From NCBI RefSeq assembly GCF_021021555.1, contig NZ_JAINWA010000001.1:1540153-1604152 (forward strand): 64,000 nt of DNA, read 5' to 3'. Each line of letters opens with the position of its first letter. Position 1 is the first letter of the stretch. The notes under the pieces were generated by a model, which ran no database searches, had not been told where the DNA came from, and saw nothing but the letters and a program-made list of their open reading frames with translations. Positions 16,866 to 25,497 of this stretch are shown here, in pieces. The position numbers were made by a program, and so were the translations under genes. The DNA comes from Teretinema zuelzerae. Lineage in GTDB: Bacteria; Spirochaetota; Spirochaetia; Treponematales; Treponemataceae.

Positions 16866-17264
16866 ATGGGCGATTTAAATCATGTGACTCTTACGGGACG
16901 TGTAGTGAGAGATGCAGAACTGAAACGCAAGGGCGCTAATCTAGTGATGTGCGAGTTCTCGCTTGCGAATAATTATTCAAAGAAAACAGGGGAGACCTGG
17001 TCAAAAAAAGCAAACTTTTTCAAGTTGGTGGTGTTCGGAAAAATGGCAGAAGGTCTACATCCTTATCTCAAAAAAGGTGCACTCATTGGTATAGAAGCTG
17101 AACTGCGACAAAATCAATGGGAGCAGGAGGGTAAGAAATACTCAAGCAATGAACTAATCATAAATGAAGTTCAACTTCTCTCTAGTCCAAAAAAAAGTAA
17201 TGAGGCTCCTTCATCATCAGATTATCCGGCTGAAGAAGAATCTTTCCTTATGGATATTTACTAA
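16866..17264 (+). CDS. ssb: Single-stranded DNA-binding protein
   Basis: 132 residues from the ATG at 16866, which has a well-placed CGGAGG (a TTG six bases upstream is too close to it). The OB-fold is clear from N-H-V-T-L-T-G-R-V-V-R-D-A-E-L, F-S-L-A-N-N-Y and F-F-K-L-V-V-F-G-K. The C-terminal tip is acidic but ends F-L-M-D-I-Y rather than the usual D-D-x-I-P-F, so contacts with host repair proteins may differ. Element-coded SSB usually protects transferred single strands. Confidence 0.9.
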   Translation: MGDLNHVTLTGRVVRDAELKRKGANLVMCEFSLANNYSKKTGETWSKKANFFKLVVFGKMAEGLHPYLKKGALIGIEAELRQNQWEQEGKKYSSNELIINEVQLLSSPKKSNEAPSSSDYPAEEESFLMDIY

Positions 17265-17277
17265 CTGAAGGTAATCA

Positions 17278-17796
17278 ATGAATTCTAAACTACTAAGGAA
17301 TCTATCTCTATTTTTATGTATATCATTTACTTTTTTTTCATGTGAAGTCGAACTTCATGCTGAATCAAATACATGGTATGAAGCAAGGGTAACAGCCGTT
17401 ATTGATGGAGACACCATTCAGGTGCAGTTTACTGGAGAAGATTGCCCTTCTGGGTGCCAGTGGAATGAAAGAGTACGTCTTGTTGGTGTCGATACTCCGG
17501 AGCTTTTCACAGATCCTCCTGAGTACTATGCAGCTGAAGCACGAGCCTATACTAATCAAATCTATAGACGAGATGTTCTACTTGTATTTGATTCTGTCTC
17601 AGCCAAAAAAGATAGGTATGGAAGAGTTCTTGCCTATATTTATAAATCCTTTGATTCACCTTCAATTAATGAACAACTCATCCTCAATGGGTATGGATAT
17701 TACTACGATTTATTTTCTTTCGATCCAGAAAAAATGAATGATTTTCAGAACGCAGAAGATTATGCCCGATTAAATCGGGTAGGTCTTTGGAGATAA
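17278..17796 (+). CDS. Thermonuclease-like lipoprotein (SNase family)
   Basis: 172 residues. A lipoprotein signal peptide ends in the lipobox F-F-S-C. The SNase fold shows the key residues: V-I-D-G-D-T-I (metal aspartates), R-V-R-L-V-G-V-D-T-P-E (Arg and Glu of the active site) and D-R-Y-G-R-V-L-A-Y (second Arg). Exported nucleases of this kind are frequent on conjugative elements, where they may act during transfer or on competing DNA. It follows ssb by 13 bases. Confidence 0.88.
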   Translation: MNSKLLRNLSLFLCISFTFFSCEVELHAESNTWYEARVTAVIDGDTIQVQFTGEDCPSGCQWNERVRLVGVDTPELFTDPPEYYAAEARAYTNQIYRRDVLLVFDSVSAKKDRYGRVLAYIYKSFDSPSINEQLILNGYGYYYDLFSFDPEKMNDFQNAEDYARLNRVGLWR

Positions 17797-17815
17797 CTAT
17801 AAGGAGTGTATTGAA

Positions 17816-18019
17816 ATGAGTAAAGAATGGATTCGTGGTTATGGACAACGTTATCGACACATGGTCGTGCGAACTGAGGTTACGCCTCACTATAAAAGGA
17901 CTCATTTTGCATGTGGGAAAACAACAGATTACACGCTTGATTGTGTTTTTGAATTAACAGAAACCGCGAAATGCCCACTGTGTCTTGATTTCGAACGAAA
18001 TAATGTAAAAGCAATTTAG
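17816..18019 (+). CDS. Hypothetical small protein with Cys pairs
   Basis: 67 residues with an AAGGAGT ribosome site. A C-P-L-C pair near the C terminus and Cys residues upstream (F-A-C-G, L-D-C) could bind zinc. No family recognised. Confidence 0.55.
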   Translation: MSKEWIRGYGQRYRHMVVRTEVTPHYKRTHFACGKTTDYTLDCVFELTETAKCPLCLDFERNNVKAI

Positions 18020-18026
18020 TTTATAT

Positions 18027-18112
18027 GGAAGTGTAGTGATGAGTGGTCATCAGAATGTCATGCGTTCGTGCCGTAGTCAGTCGCATCATAGGTTCGATTC
18101 CTATCACTTCCG
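18027..18112 (+). tRNA. tRNA-like gene with long variable region, anticodon uncertain
   Basis: A 7-bp acceptor stem is perfect (GGAAGTG 18027-18033, CACTTCC 18105-18111). The T-arm is perfect (ATAGG, TTCGATT, CCTAT, 18088-18104). A D-arm forms from TGAT/ATCA around GAGTGGTC (18037-18052). The anticodon arm can form as GAAT/GTTC with loop GTCATGC, which would read CAT, but the stem is only 4 bp with a G-T pair. About 20 bases remain for the variable arm, as in class II tRNAs. No CCA is coded. A second fold pairs ATGCG (18060-18064) with CGCAT (18082-18086). It may be a divergent element tRNA or a mimic. Confidence 0.5.
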
Positions 18113-18207
18113 ATAGCCCGTATGGGTGAAAAACTACGTGCCGGTTGCACCGGTGTTTGAGTTCAGCTCGGCCGGGAGGAAGCGGAAGACCTCCCGGCGT
18201 TTTTTAT
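18113..18207 (+). ncRNA. Structured RNA tail ending in a strong terminator
   Basis: Directly after the tRNA-like element come a CCGGT/ACCGG hairpin (18140-18152) and a very stable stem, GCCGGGAGG with CCTCCCGGC (18171-18199), followed by TTTTTT. No ribosome site or frame is seen. The tRNA-like unit and this tail could be one transcript of about 180 nt. Confidence 0.5.
18171..18206 (+). terminator. Rho-independent terminator
   Basis: Nine-base GC-rich stem (GCCGGGAGG/CCTCCCGGC) with a ten-base loop followed by GTTTTTT. It separates the ssb-side genes and tRNA-like element from the replication module. Confidence 0.85.
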
Positions 18208-18226
18208 TAATAAAGAGGACGTAGTT

Positions 18227-18580
18227 ATGAAAAATACAGTACTTGGTTTTTCACAAGAAAAGTTACTTGAATACAAGCTTAATATTTCTGAGATTCATAT
18301 TCTTCAGTGGTTTGTTGATTGTATCGTAGGTCAAAAACTCATTCAAACACCGTTAACAAATAATACACCGTATTACTTAGTTAGGTATCAATACGTTATT
18401 GATTCATTACCACTGTTGGGTATTCATAATCCACGGGTAATCGCTCGTCATTTTAATGCACTCTGTAAATGCGGTTTACTCGATAAAAAAATTGAAAAAA
18501 ACAAAGAAGGCACTTCTATTTACTTTTCATATTCAAGGAAAAAGATAGTCGAACTTCTTTACTCTGACTTGAAGGAATAA
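18227..18580 (+). CDS. Winged-helix-like protein next to the replication gene
   Basis: 117 residues. The pattern of a helical N terminus, then N-P-R-V-I-A-R-H-F-N-A-L-C-K-C-G-L-L-D and a beta-wing ending I-Y-F-S-Y, resembles winged-helix domains of phage and plasmid replication proteins. It lies four bases before the larger replication gene, to which it is distantly similar in layout. It could be an accessory initiator or a copy-control regulator. Confidence 0.6.
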   Translation: MKNTVLGFSQEKLLEYKLNISEIHILQWFVDCIVGQKLIQTPLTNNTPYYLVRYQYVIDSLPLLGIHNPRVIARHFNALCKCGLLDKKIEKNKEGTSIYFSYSRKKIVELLYSDLKE

Positions 18581-18584
18581 TGCA

Positions 18585-19787
18585 ATGATACATACATTTG
18601 ATACTGAAGTTGCTGAATTATTCCATGATGCCAATATTGCAACGATTTTTCAAAATTTGTGTTATTGGATACTCCATAATAAGACAAATGATAAAAATCA
18701 AAAGCTGATAGAAATTAACGGTTCTCTTGTTAACCGTTACTTCACATATAATAGTATTCAAGCATTTGTACAACAATTTCCATATTACTCAAAAAAGCAA
18801 ATAGAAACCTATCTCAATAAACTGCGCGACCGGGGATTGATTGTTAAAGGGAATTTCAATGATAAGGGTTTTGATCGGACTAGTTGGTATTGTTTAGTAG
18901 ATGAGCAGTATTGGATTGACAAGTATTTAGGAGTATCAAAAAAGCCCTCTACACCACTACCAACAGATGAAACACCTCAAAAAGATGACACAGAAGATTC
19001 ATTTAATCACTATTCAAATAGCGAAACACCAGATTGCTTCACTGAATCAATCGATACTGCTTCATTGACTTGTGAAAATGAGACTACTAGTGTTGAAAAT
19101 CTCCAATCCTTCCATTTCCCCAAACGGGGAAATGCATTTCCCCAAAACGGGAAATCCATTTCTCCAAACGGGGAAATGCATTTCTCCAAAACGGGAAATC
19201 CATTTCCCCAAACGGGGAAACCTATACCAGATATAAACTCATATCCTAAACCAAATAATAAACAAAATACTGCTTCTGCTATTCGTACTACGTTGCAAAA
19301 TCTTGATCCAACATTGATTTTGGATTCTGAGTTTTATCCCGCAGCAGCAGATTTTCTTAATCGTTTCAGAGTAGGAGAAGAGTACTTGATTTGGTTTTAT
19401 AACTATCTCAAAAGCTCCAAGCGAATAAACAACTTCTCAGGGTACTTCTTCACTGTGTTCTTTCGAGAGGTCTATATTCAGCGCTATCAAGCGCAATTAC
19501 TCACTAGTAAGAAAGCACTGGACGAGAAAAAGGACCTGCTCAAAGAATATTTATGCCCTGTCTGTGGTAATCATGAGCAAATCACACAGGCAACGCGCTC
19601 TTGTTCGGAGTGTGATTCTCCAATTGACCCAGCAGTTGATGATATACCACGACTCAAAGCATTGTATCGAATGGACGATGAAACTAAGGAGCTTTATATT
19701 TCTGCTCGCTCGCAAGCGCTTCGATCAGGAGGAAATGTTAGTGATAAACTCAGAGATCTCGATCGACACTTTGGGCTTGTAGGCTAG
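18585..19787 (+). CDS. Replication initiator-like protein (DnaD/phage O-type)
   Basis: 400 residues. Residues about 20-115 resemble the N-terminal winged helix of phage/plasmid replication organisers: V-N-R-Y-F-T-Y-N-S-I, Y-Y-S-K-K-Q-I-E-T-Y-L-N-K-L, G-L-I-V-K-G-N-F-N, then D-R-T-S-W-Y. Residues about 177-213 are coded by a 22-bp tandem repeat that is not a multiple of three. Residues about 240-400 form a helical domain with a C-x2-C...C-x2-C zinc-ribbon-like pair (L-C-P-V-C and S-C-S-E-C). The likely job is to bind its own gene's repeats and load the helicase. No helicase gene is present in the element, so it would use the host's. Confidence 0.65.
   Translation: MIHTFDTEVAELFHDANIATIFQNLCYWILHNKTNDKNQKLIEINGSLVNRYFTYNSIQAFVQQFPYYSKKQIETYLNKLRDRGLIVKGNFNDKGFDRTSWYCLVDEQYWIDKYLGVSKKPSTPLPTDETPQKDDTEDSFNHYSNSETPDCFTESIDTASLTCENETTSVENLQSFHFPKRGNAFPQNGKSISPNGEMHFSKTGNPFPQTGKPIPDINSYPKPNNKQNTASAIRTTLQNLDPTLILDSEFYPAAADFLNRFRVGEEYLIWFYNYLKSSKRINNFSGYFFTVFFREVYIQRYQAQLLTSKKALDEKKDLLKEYLCPVCGNHEQITQATRSCSECDSPIDPAVDDIPRLKALYRMDDETKELYISARSQALRSGGNVSDKLRDLDRHFGLVG
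19113..19222 (+). repeat. Five 22-bp tandem repeats (iteron-like) inside the replication gene
   Basis: Units start at 19113, 19135, 19157, 19179 and 19201, each exactly 22 bp. Each begins CATTTC and holds a near-palindrome CCCC-AAA(A)-CGGG(G). Two alternating variants occur. The period equals about two helix turns and breaks the codon frame in successive units, so selection must act on DNA. Internal iterons are known in RepA_N-type plasmids and in the lambda O gene. Confidence 0.85.
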
Positions 19788-19789
19788 AT

Positions 19790-21040
19790 ATGGCAAAACA
19801 CTTTATTGGTGTTGAAGATTATGAGATTAGTCCAACCTGGAAATCGCCAAGGAAAAAAAGAAGTAGTCTTGCACTCGGACTGACTGCTCTATACGTACTT
19901 CGGAAGTACCGCGCAGGGAAGAAAAGTAGTTCTGGTAGTGGTGGAAGAAAATATGGCACAAGAACTTCGATAGATACTCGACAGAGATGCACAGTCAAAA
20001 TGCATTACTCGAAGAGTATGGAGGCACATAAAGAGCAAATAAATCGGTATTTGGTGAAGGAAGGGAAAGGGAAAGATGGTAACGCACCGACCCTATACGG
20101 TACTTCAGAGGTTGAGTATAGAAAAAATATGACAGACAAGAATTTTCGAATATTTTTGAGTCCTTCATCAAATAAGGTTCCACTTGAAACTCTTGCAAAG
20201 ACCTTCATCGCTTCCCTTGAATCTCAAACAGGTTATTCACTATTCTGGGTAGCTGCAAATCACTATGATACAGCCCATCATCATGTACACCTTCTGATTA
20301 ATGGGAAAGATAAGGATGGAAAGGATGTATTCATCCCTCCCGATGTGGTTAAGACTTTTATGCGTGAGAATGCACGGAACATTTGCACATCGTTAATTGG
20401 ATCTCGCACGAAGGAAGATATGGCCTTGGAACGTAAAGGACAACTTACTGCGAATCGGTATACCATCCTTGATGACAAAATTAAAGAACAACTTACGGAC
20501 TTCAAGATTGTTCCACGTTTAACTACTCGAGATGCTGAGAGTATAAGTATGCGACTTACGCATCTTCAGGCGCTACATCTGTGTAAGTTCAAAGATGGTC
20601 AATACATATTTGTTCCCGAATGGGAATCATTACTACGAACGAATGGTCGATATAATGCTTTTCTTTCTGCGCGAAAGACACTTGTACATACAGAAGAACA
20701 AAATCTCAATCTCTATGATGCCTCCCAGGGAAAGGTCTCTGGTATTGTGACAAAGATATTCAAAACAGATGAAGTATCAGATAATCATGCACTAGTTCTT
20801 GAGTCTATCAATGGGAAGGCATACTTCATTCCGCTTTACTCAAGACCCAGGATTTCCGGAGGACAAATAATTGAAGTTATTCCTGAAAGAAATCAACGAG
20901 GTCGCCTAACCCCGACAATGAATAAGAAGAGTCATACCGATTTGCTCGTAGAATGTGAACAACATGACTATAGAAAAGGATATGCCGTCTCTGTGCGAGG
21001 TAACGCACAAGGACGCGAAGGACCTGAGAAAACGCTATAA
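19790..21040 (+). CDS. Relaxase, DUF3363/VirD2-like (MOB-P type)
   Basis: 416 residues. The three-histidine metal motif is present (His163, His165, His167 in A-H-H-H-V-H-L-L-I-N-G) followed by D-K-D-G-K-D-V-F-I-P-P, the layout of DUF3363 relaxases. A likely catalytic tyrosine is Tyr87 in I-N-R-Y-L-V-K-E-G. Relaxases nick the origin of transfer, stay attached to the strand and lead it to the coupling protein. VirD4 is coded 400 bases downstream. The gene starts two bases after the replication gene. The nick site was not identified. Confidence 0.8.
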   Translation: MAKHFIGVEDYEISPTWKSPRKKRSSLALGLTALYVLRKYRAGKKSSSGSGGRKYGTRTSIDTRQRCTVKMHYSKSMEAHKEQINRYLVKEGKGKDGNAPTLYGTSEVEYRKNMTDKNFRIFLSPSSNKVPLETLAKTFIASLESQTGYSLFWVAANHYDTAHHHVHLLINGKDKDGKDVFIPPDVVKTFMRENARNICTSLIGSRTKEDMALERKGQLTANRYTILDDKIKEQLTDFKIVPRLTTRDAESISMRLTHLQALHLCKFKDGQYIFVPEWESLLRTNGRYNAFLSARKTLVHTEEQNLNLYDASQGKVSGIVTKIFKTDEVSDNHALVLESINGKAYFIPLYSRPRISGGQIIEVIPERNQRGRLTPTMNKKSHTDLLVECEQHDYRKGYAVSVRGNAQGREGPEKTL

Positions 21041-21091
21041 GTATGGTATACTTAGGGCTTATAATAATTGAAGAGAAAAGGAGCAGCAAGC

Positions 21092-21379
21092 ATGGAAACT
21101 AAAGCACGATTTCTACAGTACACAGACAAGATTTGCCGTGATGAGGACGGAAACATTCAAGACGAAGATGTTTTATTTCCAAAAATGATCATGAGGTTTA
21201 AAAATGGGTTGCTAGACGGTGGTGAAGAACCCGGAATTTCTTGTACTGATGGTCATCTTGAATACTGGAAAAATGGAAAGCTTCATGCTGTTGGTCGCCC
21301 AGCAGTAACAACTATTCGTGAAGATGAAGATGGCAATATTTATGAAGAATACTGGGAGAATGGAATTCGTATCTCTTGA
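21092..21379 (+). CDS. Small protein with toxin-phage-type 'W-x-N-G-K' repeats
   Basis: 95 residues from the ATG at 21092, which has AAAGGAG before it. Two similar stretches end in Y-W-K-N-G-K-L-H-A-V-G-R-P-A-V and Y-W-E-N-G, the pattern of MORN-like repeats often found on phages and mobile elements. Function unknown. A possible promoter (TATAAT at about 21060) lies upstream. Confidence 0.6.
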   Translation: METKARFLQYTDKICRDEDGNIQDEDVLFPKMIMRFKNGLLDGGEEPGISCTDGHLEYWKNGKLHAVGRPAVTTIREDEDGNIYEEYWENGIRIS

Positions 21380-21452
21380 TTTTTACCCAAAAGACTTGTA
21401 ATGTAAAAAAGAACCTTCTTTGTTTAGCTGAACTCAAACAAAAGAAAGTGAC

Positions 21453-23603
21453 ATGGCTACAAACTCATCAGAATTCCTTCGCGGAAAACCGACTAGTGGG
21501 AACCGTGAACAACTGTTCGCAGCGGTTAATAAGATATGCGCATTTATTATCATATTTGCCGGGTTATGGGTTTCAACTCAGTATTTCGCCTTCCTTATCG
21601 GCTATGATCCTTTACTCATTGGCTATCCTTTCATAATCATTCGTGAAGAGTGGCTTAATGGCGGATCATATCCATTATATGAGCCCTGGAAGTATCTGCT
21701 CTGGCTCTTTGCATTCTTTAAGGATGCAGAACTAACCTATCTATTAAAGAAAGCCTTAGTTCCCTGGCTTGCGGTCTCCTTTTTTGCCGTAATCCTCTAC
21801 ACGGTCATCACCTATTTCCGTGGATTCAGACAAGCGGCTGAAAACATCTTTGGTACGGCTCGATGGGGTAAAATAAAGGATTTAAAGAAAGAAGGACTTT
21901 TAAGGAATGATACTGGAATTGTTATAGGCCAGTTAGTAAATGCTGATGTATCTGCAACTCTTAATAAAAAGGAAGGCTCTGTTTCATTACATCTGAAAAA
22001 ACCATCTGAACTTATTACACAAGTTGGAATTACAAATGTGTTACTTGCAGCTCCAACAAGATCTGGTAAAGGTGTATCAACTGGCATTTCGACAATATTG
22101 TTCGATGATAAAGAATCAATGTTTATACTAGATTTCAAAGGCGAGAACTTTGAAAAAACTAGTGGTTATCGGTCAACTCTTGGTCCAGTATATCGTTATT
22201 CGCCTATTGATACATTAGGGCATAGTTTCAACCCCCTCATGGAAGTCCCGGGTGGAAAAGATGCTTATTCATATGTCAATCTTATCGCTGATATAGTTCT
22301 AACCCCTCAAGCAGGGAAGTCAAATAGCGACGCAAATACAGAACATTTCCGGAAGGCTGCTGTTGCCTTTTTGACAGGAGTTATCTTTCATGTAATTGGG
22401 TCTGACTATCCGGATAAAAGTCTGCCTGGTGTATATAAGTTTTTGTCCTCAGTTAATCCTGATAAACCAGAAGACGATACGTATCCTCTAACTCTTATGA
22501 TTAATGGAGTTCATTGTGATCAAGAAGTACATGAACGTGTCGTTACAGCCGCAGCAAATCAATTAAAGCGTAGTGAGAAAGAAAGATCAGGCGTCTGGTC
22601 AACTACAATCAATGGTTTAGAGGTCTATGACGATTCGTATGTGCGCGAATGTTCAAGAAGCCATGATTTTTATTTGGATGAGTTTGAGAAAACAGATAAA
22701 CCGATAACTTTGTACTTTATTATGGAATACGGTCATGTAGAACGATTGGCTCAGATTATACGTATATTTGTTATGCTTATGATTAGAAAATTTTCCGCAG
22801 GTAAAACAAGTCATGGGAAACGTAAAATGAAAATACCCGTTTTACTTGTACTTGATGAGTTCGATAAACTTGGAAAATATAACGAACTTCAACAAAGCAT
22901 GGGAATTCTTGCAGGATACGGACTTCATTTTTTATTGATGATTCAATCATCGAGTCAACTTGTAGATATCTACGGAAAGAATAATCAATTTTTTGCTCAT
23001 TGTAAAAATATAATAGTTTATGCACCAGGTGAAATAGAAAGTGGAAGAATCGTTTCTGAAATGATCGGAAAAGAATCGATTTGGAAATCGAGTACGTCCA
23101 CGAGCGGCACCCGTTTCTCGGTTGGGCTTGATAACCTGAATATCTCGGGAAACGAGCAAGAGAGAAACCTTATAAACCCGGACGAAGTGATGAAGTTGCC
23201 ACCCGACCAATTTATTCTTCTTACGCAAGGAAGGCCTCCTTATTTGGGAAAAAAATGCGTCTATTACGAGCAATCACCCTTCAAGAATCGACTGCTTCCT
23301 CCTGCCTTCACAGATAAAAAAGGTGCAATGAAACAATGTGCCCATAATGTCGTGCGGAATTCAGGCCGGCGCTGGTTCGATCTTCCCCTGTTTACCTGTC
23401 TTGAGAAGACCTCTGAAGTTGTTGTTGATGAACGCTTAATAGATCCATGGTTTACCAATCGAATCAGAGATAGTGAAGTACAGAAACTAGCTTCACAAGC
23501 CGCAGAAAGCGAAGCTCCTTCTGATTCTTTTTATGCAGATGTTCCGGATGGCTCTCCTCTAATCCAGGAAGAGACATACACCCCAAATCTTATAGGACTA
23601 TAA
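21453..23603 (+). CDS. virD4: Type IV coupling protein VirD4/TraG
   Basis: 716 residues. Two or three N-terminal membrane segments (to about residue 125) are followed by an ATPase domain. Walker A lies near residues 200-208 (A-P-T-R-S-G-K-G-V), Walker B near 464-470 (L-V-L-D-E-F-D-K-L-G). The late motif G-R-P-P-Y-L-G-K-K is typical of TraG/VirD4. The hexamer links the relaxase-DNA complex to the secretion channel. It is the first gene of the secretion operon. Confidence 0.95.
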   Translation: MATNSSEFLRGKPTSGNREQLFAAVNKICAFIIIFAGLWVSTQYFAFLIGYDPLLIGYPFIIIREEWLNGGSYPLYEPWKYLLWLFAFFKDAELTYLLKKALVPWLAVSFFAVILYTVITYFRGFRQAAENIFGTARWGKIKDLKKEGLLRNDTGIVIGQLVNADVSATLNKKEGSVSLHLKKPSELITQVGITNVLLAAPTRSGKGVSTGISTILFDDKESMFILDFKGENFEKTSGYRSTLGPVYRYSPIDTLGHSFNPLMEVPGGKDAYSYVNLIADIVLTPQAGKSNSDANTEHFRKAAVAFLTGVIFHVIGSDYPDKSLPGVYKFLSSVNPDKPEDDTYPLTLMINGVHCDQEVHERVVTAAANQLKRSEKERSGVWSTTINGLEVYDDSYVRECSRSHDFYLDEFEKTDKPITLYFIMEYGHVERLAQIIRIFVMLMIRKFSAGKTSHGKRKMKIPVLLVLDEFDKLGKYNELQQSMGILAGYGLHFLLMIQSSSQLVDIYGKNNQFFAHCKNIIVYAPGEIESGRIVSEMIGKESIWKSSTSTSGTRFSVGLDNLNISGNEQERNLINPDEVMKLPPDQFILLTQGRPPYLGKKCVYYEQSPFKNRLLPPAFTDKKGAMKQCAHNVVRNSGRRWFDLPLFTCLEKTSEVVVDERLIDPWFTNRIRDSEVQKLASQAAESEAPSDSFYADVPDGSPLIQEETYTPNLIGL

Positions 23604-23604
23604 T

Positions 23605-24030
23605 ATGGATGTAATTTCGTCGACAGGTGAAGTTTCACGATTTCGTCTTTCCCGGGAACAAAAGAAAGAAATCGATGCGTATTGCGCCCGGCATCGCATT
23701 GAATCGCGCTCTGAGTTTTATCGCTTTGCTATTTCGCAAGCCCTCCGCCCGGAGATTGAAGATCCTGACTTAATATTTGCATCATTAAAGCATCTACATG
23801 ATACAATGAATACTGTAGCCCGCCAGCAGGAAGTTCTTTTTAGCTATATCACATTTCTCGCAAGGCATTTCCTTTCATATCATGCAGAAATTCCAAATGA
23901 GCTAAAAGAAGCGGCCTCTATCTCAGCTGTTGAGCGCTTTGAACGTGTTTTCAAGAGCTATCAAGCAAGTCTAAAAAACTCTCCGTCCATGTTTGAATCT
24001 CTCCTTGCTGACTTCTTTGAGGAACACTAA
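23605..24030 (+). CDS. Ribbon-helix-helix-like transfer protein
   Basis: 141 residues. The N terminus (R-F-R-L-S-R-E-Q-K-K-E-I-D-A-Y, then S-R-S-E-F-Y-R-F-A-I) fits a ribbon-helix-helix DNA-binding fold. The rest is helical. Such proteins often assist the relaxase at oriT or regulate the operon. It sits one base after virD4, and its stop overlaps the virB11 start (TAATG). Confidence 0.65.
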   Translation: MDVISSTGEVSRFRLSREQKKEIDAYCARHRIESRSEFYRFAISQALRPEIEDPDLIFASLKHLHDTMNTVARQQEVLFSYITFLARHFLSYHAEIPNELKEAASISAVERFERVFKSYQASLKNSPSMFESLLADFFEEH

Positions 24031-25049
24031 TGAACGCCGACGCCCAAAAAGAAATACGGGAAAGACAGTTAGCAAATCTTTATGGTGAGCTAGAAAGTCT
24101 TCTTCCTGTCTTTGAGAACAAGGAGCTGACCGACATTTTCATTTATGGCGATGGAAGTGTTCGGGCTGAGCATTTTCTTGAAGGGCGAATCGATGCAGGA
24201 ATACAGGTTAATGAAACCGCACGATATAACATCATACATTATCTCTCTGCAATGGCAGATTCAAGCATTGATACATGGTCAAATCCTACCTTAGAAGGAA
24301 TCCTTCCCGGCTATAATTTTCGTGTGACAGCAGTCATTCCACCATGGGTTAAATCCCCGGAGATCACCTTCCGCAGACCTCCGGTAAAGATATTCTCTTT
24401 AGAAGAGTATCGAGACACAGGACGAATGACAGACATGCAATATAAGGAGGTCGTAGCGGCAATAGAAAGGAAAGATAATATCCTCATCGGTGGAGGGACA
24501 GGATCAGGGAAGACAACCTTTACGAATGCGTGTATCAAGAAAATGAGCGAGTTTACTCCTCATGACAGATTTCTGATTATAGAAGACACTCCAGAACTAC
24601 AATGCCATGCAGAAGACCTTACGCAACTATACATCAGAAAAGATCAAGCAGCTTTGGCTGTTCGTTTTGCTCTTCGTTGGTTTCCAAAAAGAATCATTTT
24701 TGGAGAACTTCGATCTGGCGATGTTGCAAGAGAACTCCTTGAATGCTGGAATACTGGACATCCGGGGAATGTTACCACCATTCATGCAGACTCAGCGCAA
24801 TCAATGCTTACTCGTTTCCGTGGAATGCTTTCTGAAGTAATTACAGGAACACTTCCTGATGTAAGTGAGACGATACAGGTGTGTGTGCATCTCAAAAGAA
24901 AAGCAGGTTTCGGACCCATGGTAGAAGAAGTTCTTCATACAAGGCAGATTGCAAAGCTTCTCGATACCATAGAGAAACAGCGATCAAGCGAAGCATTTGT
25001 AATGAGTGAGTATAACGATTATCTCCATGCGACGCTCAATGCTGAATAA
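24030..25049 (+). CDS. virB11: VirB11-type secretion ATPase
   Basis: 339 residues. Walker A near residues 152-162 (G-G-G-T-G-S-G-K-T-T), the Asp box I-I-E-D-T-P-E-L-Q, and the His box G-H-P-G-N-V-T-T-I-H-A-D are all present. VirB11 hexamers sit at the inner membrane base of the channel and switch it between pilus making and DNA transfer. Confidence 0.95.
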   Translation: MNADAQKEIRERQLANLYGELESLLPVFENKELTDIFIYGDGSVRAEHFLEGRIDAGIQVNETARYNIIHYLSAMADSSIDTWSNPTLEGILPGYNFRVTAVIPPWVKSPEITFRRPPVKIFSLEEYRDTGRMTDMQYKEVVAAIERKDNILIGGGTGSGKTTFTNACIKKMSEFTPHDRFLIIEDTPELQCHAEDLTQLYIRKDQAALAVRFALRWFPKRIIFGELRSGDVARELLECWNTGHPGNVTTIHADSAQSMLTRFRGMLSEVITGTLPDVSETIQVCVHLKRKAGFGPMVEEVLHTRQIAKLLDTIEKQRSSEAFVMSEYNDYLHATLNAE

Positions 25050-25169
25050 TACCTAACAGCAGAACATGAGTATCCCTGGACTCATACAGAAGGAGGAAAG
25101 AGACAGAAACAACAACCATTGATCCGAAGAGAACGAAAGAGAGCTGAACTCAAACGTACATTTGGAGAA

Positions 25170-25496
25170 ATGATGAACGAAAAGCGTCTTGAGAGAAAAC
25201 ACATGATTTTGTGCCAGATTGCATTCTTACTGGTACTTGGTGCCGGACTATATGCGCAAAGTACCGTTGTGATTCCAGGTGAGGTGCAGACTACCCTCGA
25301 AGAGGTTCGTAATGCATTTACTGGAGATCTTGCCCGTATTCTCGTTGGTATTTTCTTTGCCGGAAGTTGTATTGCATATGCGTACAACAAAGACAATGAA
25401 AAGATGAAAGCGAAAATGATTGCGGTTATGATCGGCTCTGGACTTCTTGCGTTATCACAGTCAATTGTTGATAACGTGATGAAAATGGGCTCCTAA
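25170..25496 (+). CDS. virB2: VirB2-type pilin
   Basis: 108 residues from the ATG at 25170 (a second ATG at 25173), chosen because GGAG is just upstream; a TTG 51 bases earlier would add 17 residues. A signal-like segment ends in G-L-Y-A-Q, followed by two hydrophobic helices (about I-L-V-G-I-F-F-A-G and M-I-A-V-M-I-G-S-G-L-L-A-L) around a short charged loop, as in VirB2/TrbC pilins. Confidence 0.8.
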   Translation: MMNEKRLERKHMILCQIAFLLVLGAGLYAQSTVVIPGEVQTTLEEVRNAFTGDLARILVGIFFAGSCIAYAYNKDNEKMKAKMIAVMIGSGLLALSQSIVDNVMKMGS

Positions 25497-25497
25497 C

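Noticed and set aside
19113..19222. CRISPR-like short repeats
   Set aside because: The units touch each other with no spacers, so this is a tandem repeat inside a gene.
21376..21636. An 86-codon gene before virD4
   Set aside because: Most of it overlaps the well-supported virD4 start in another frame and it shows no domain.
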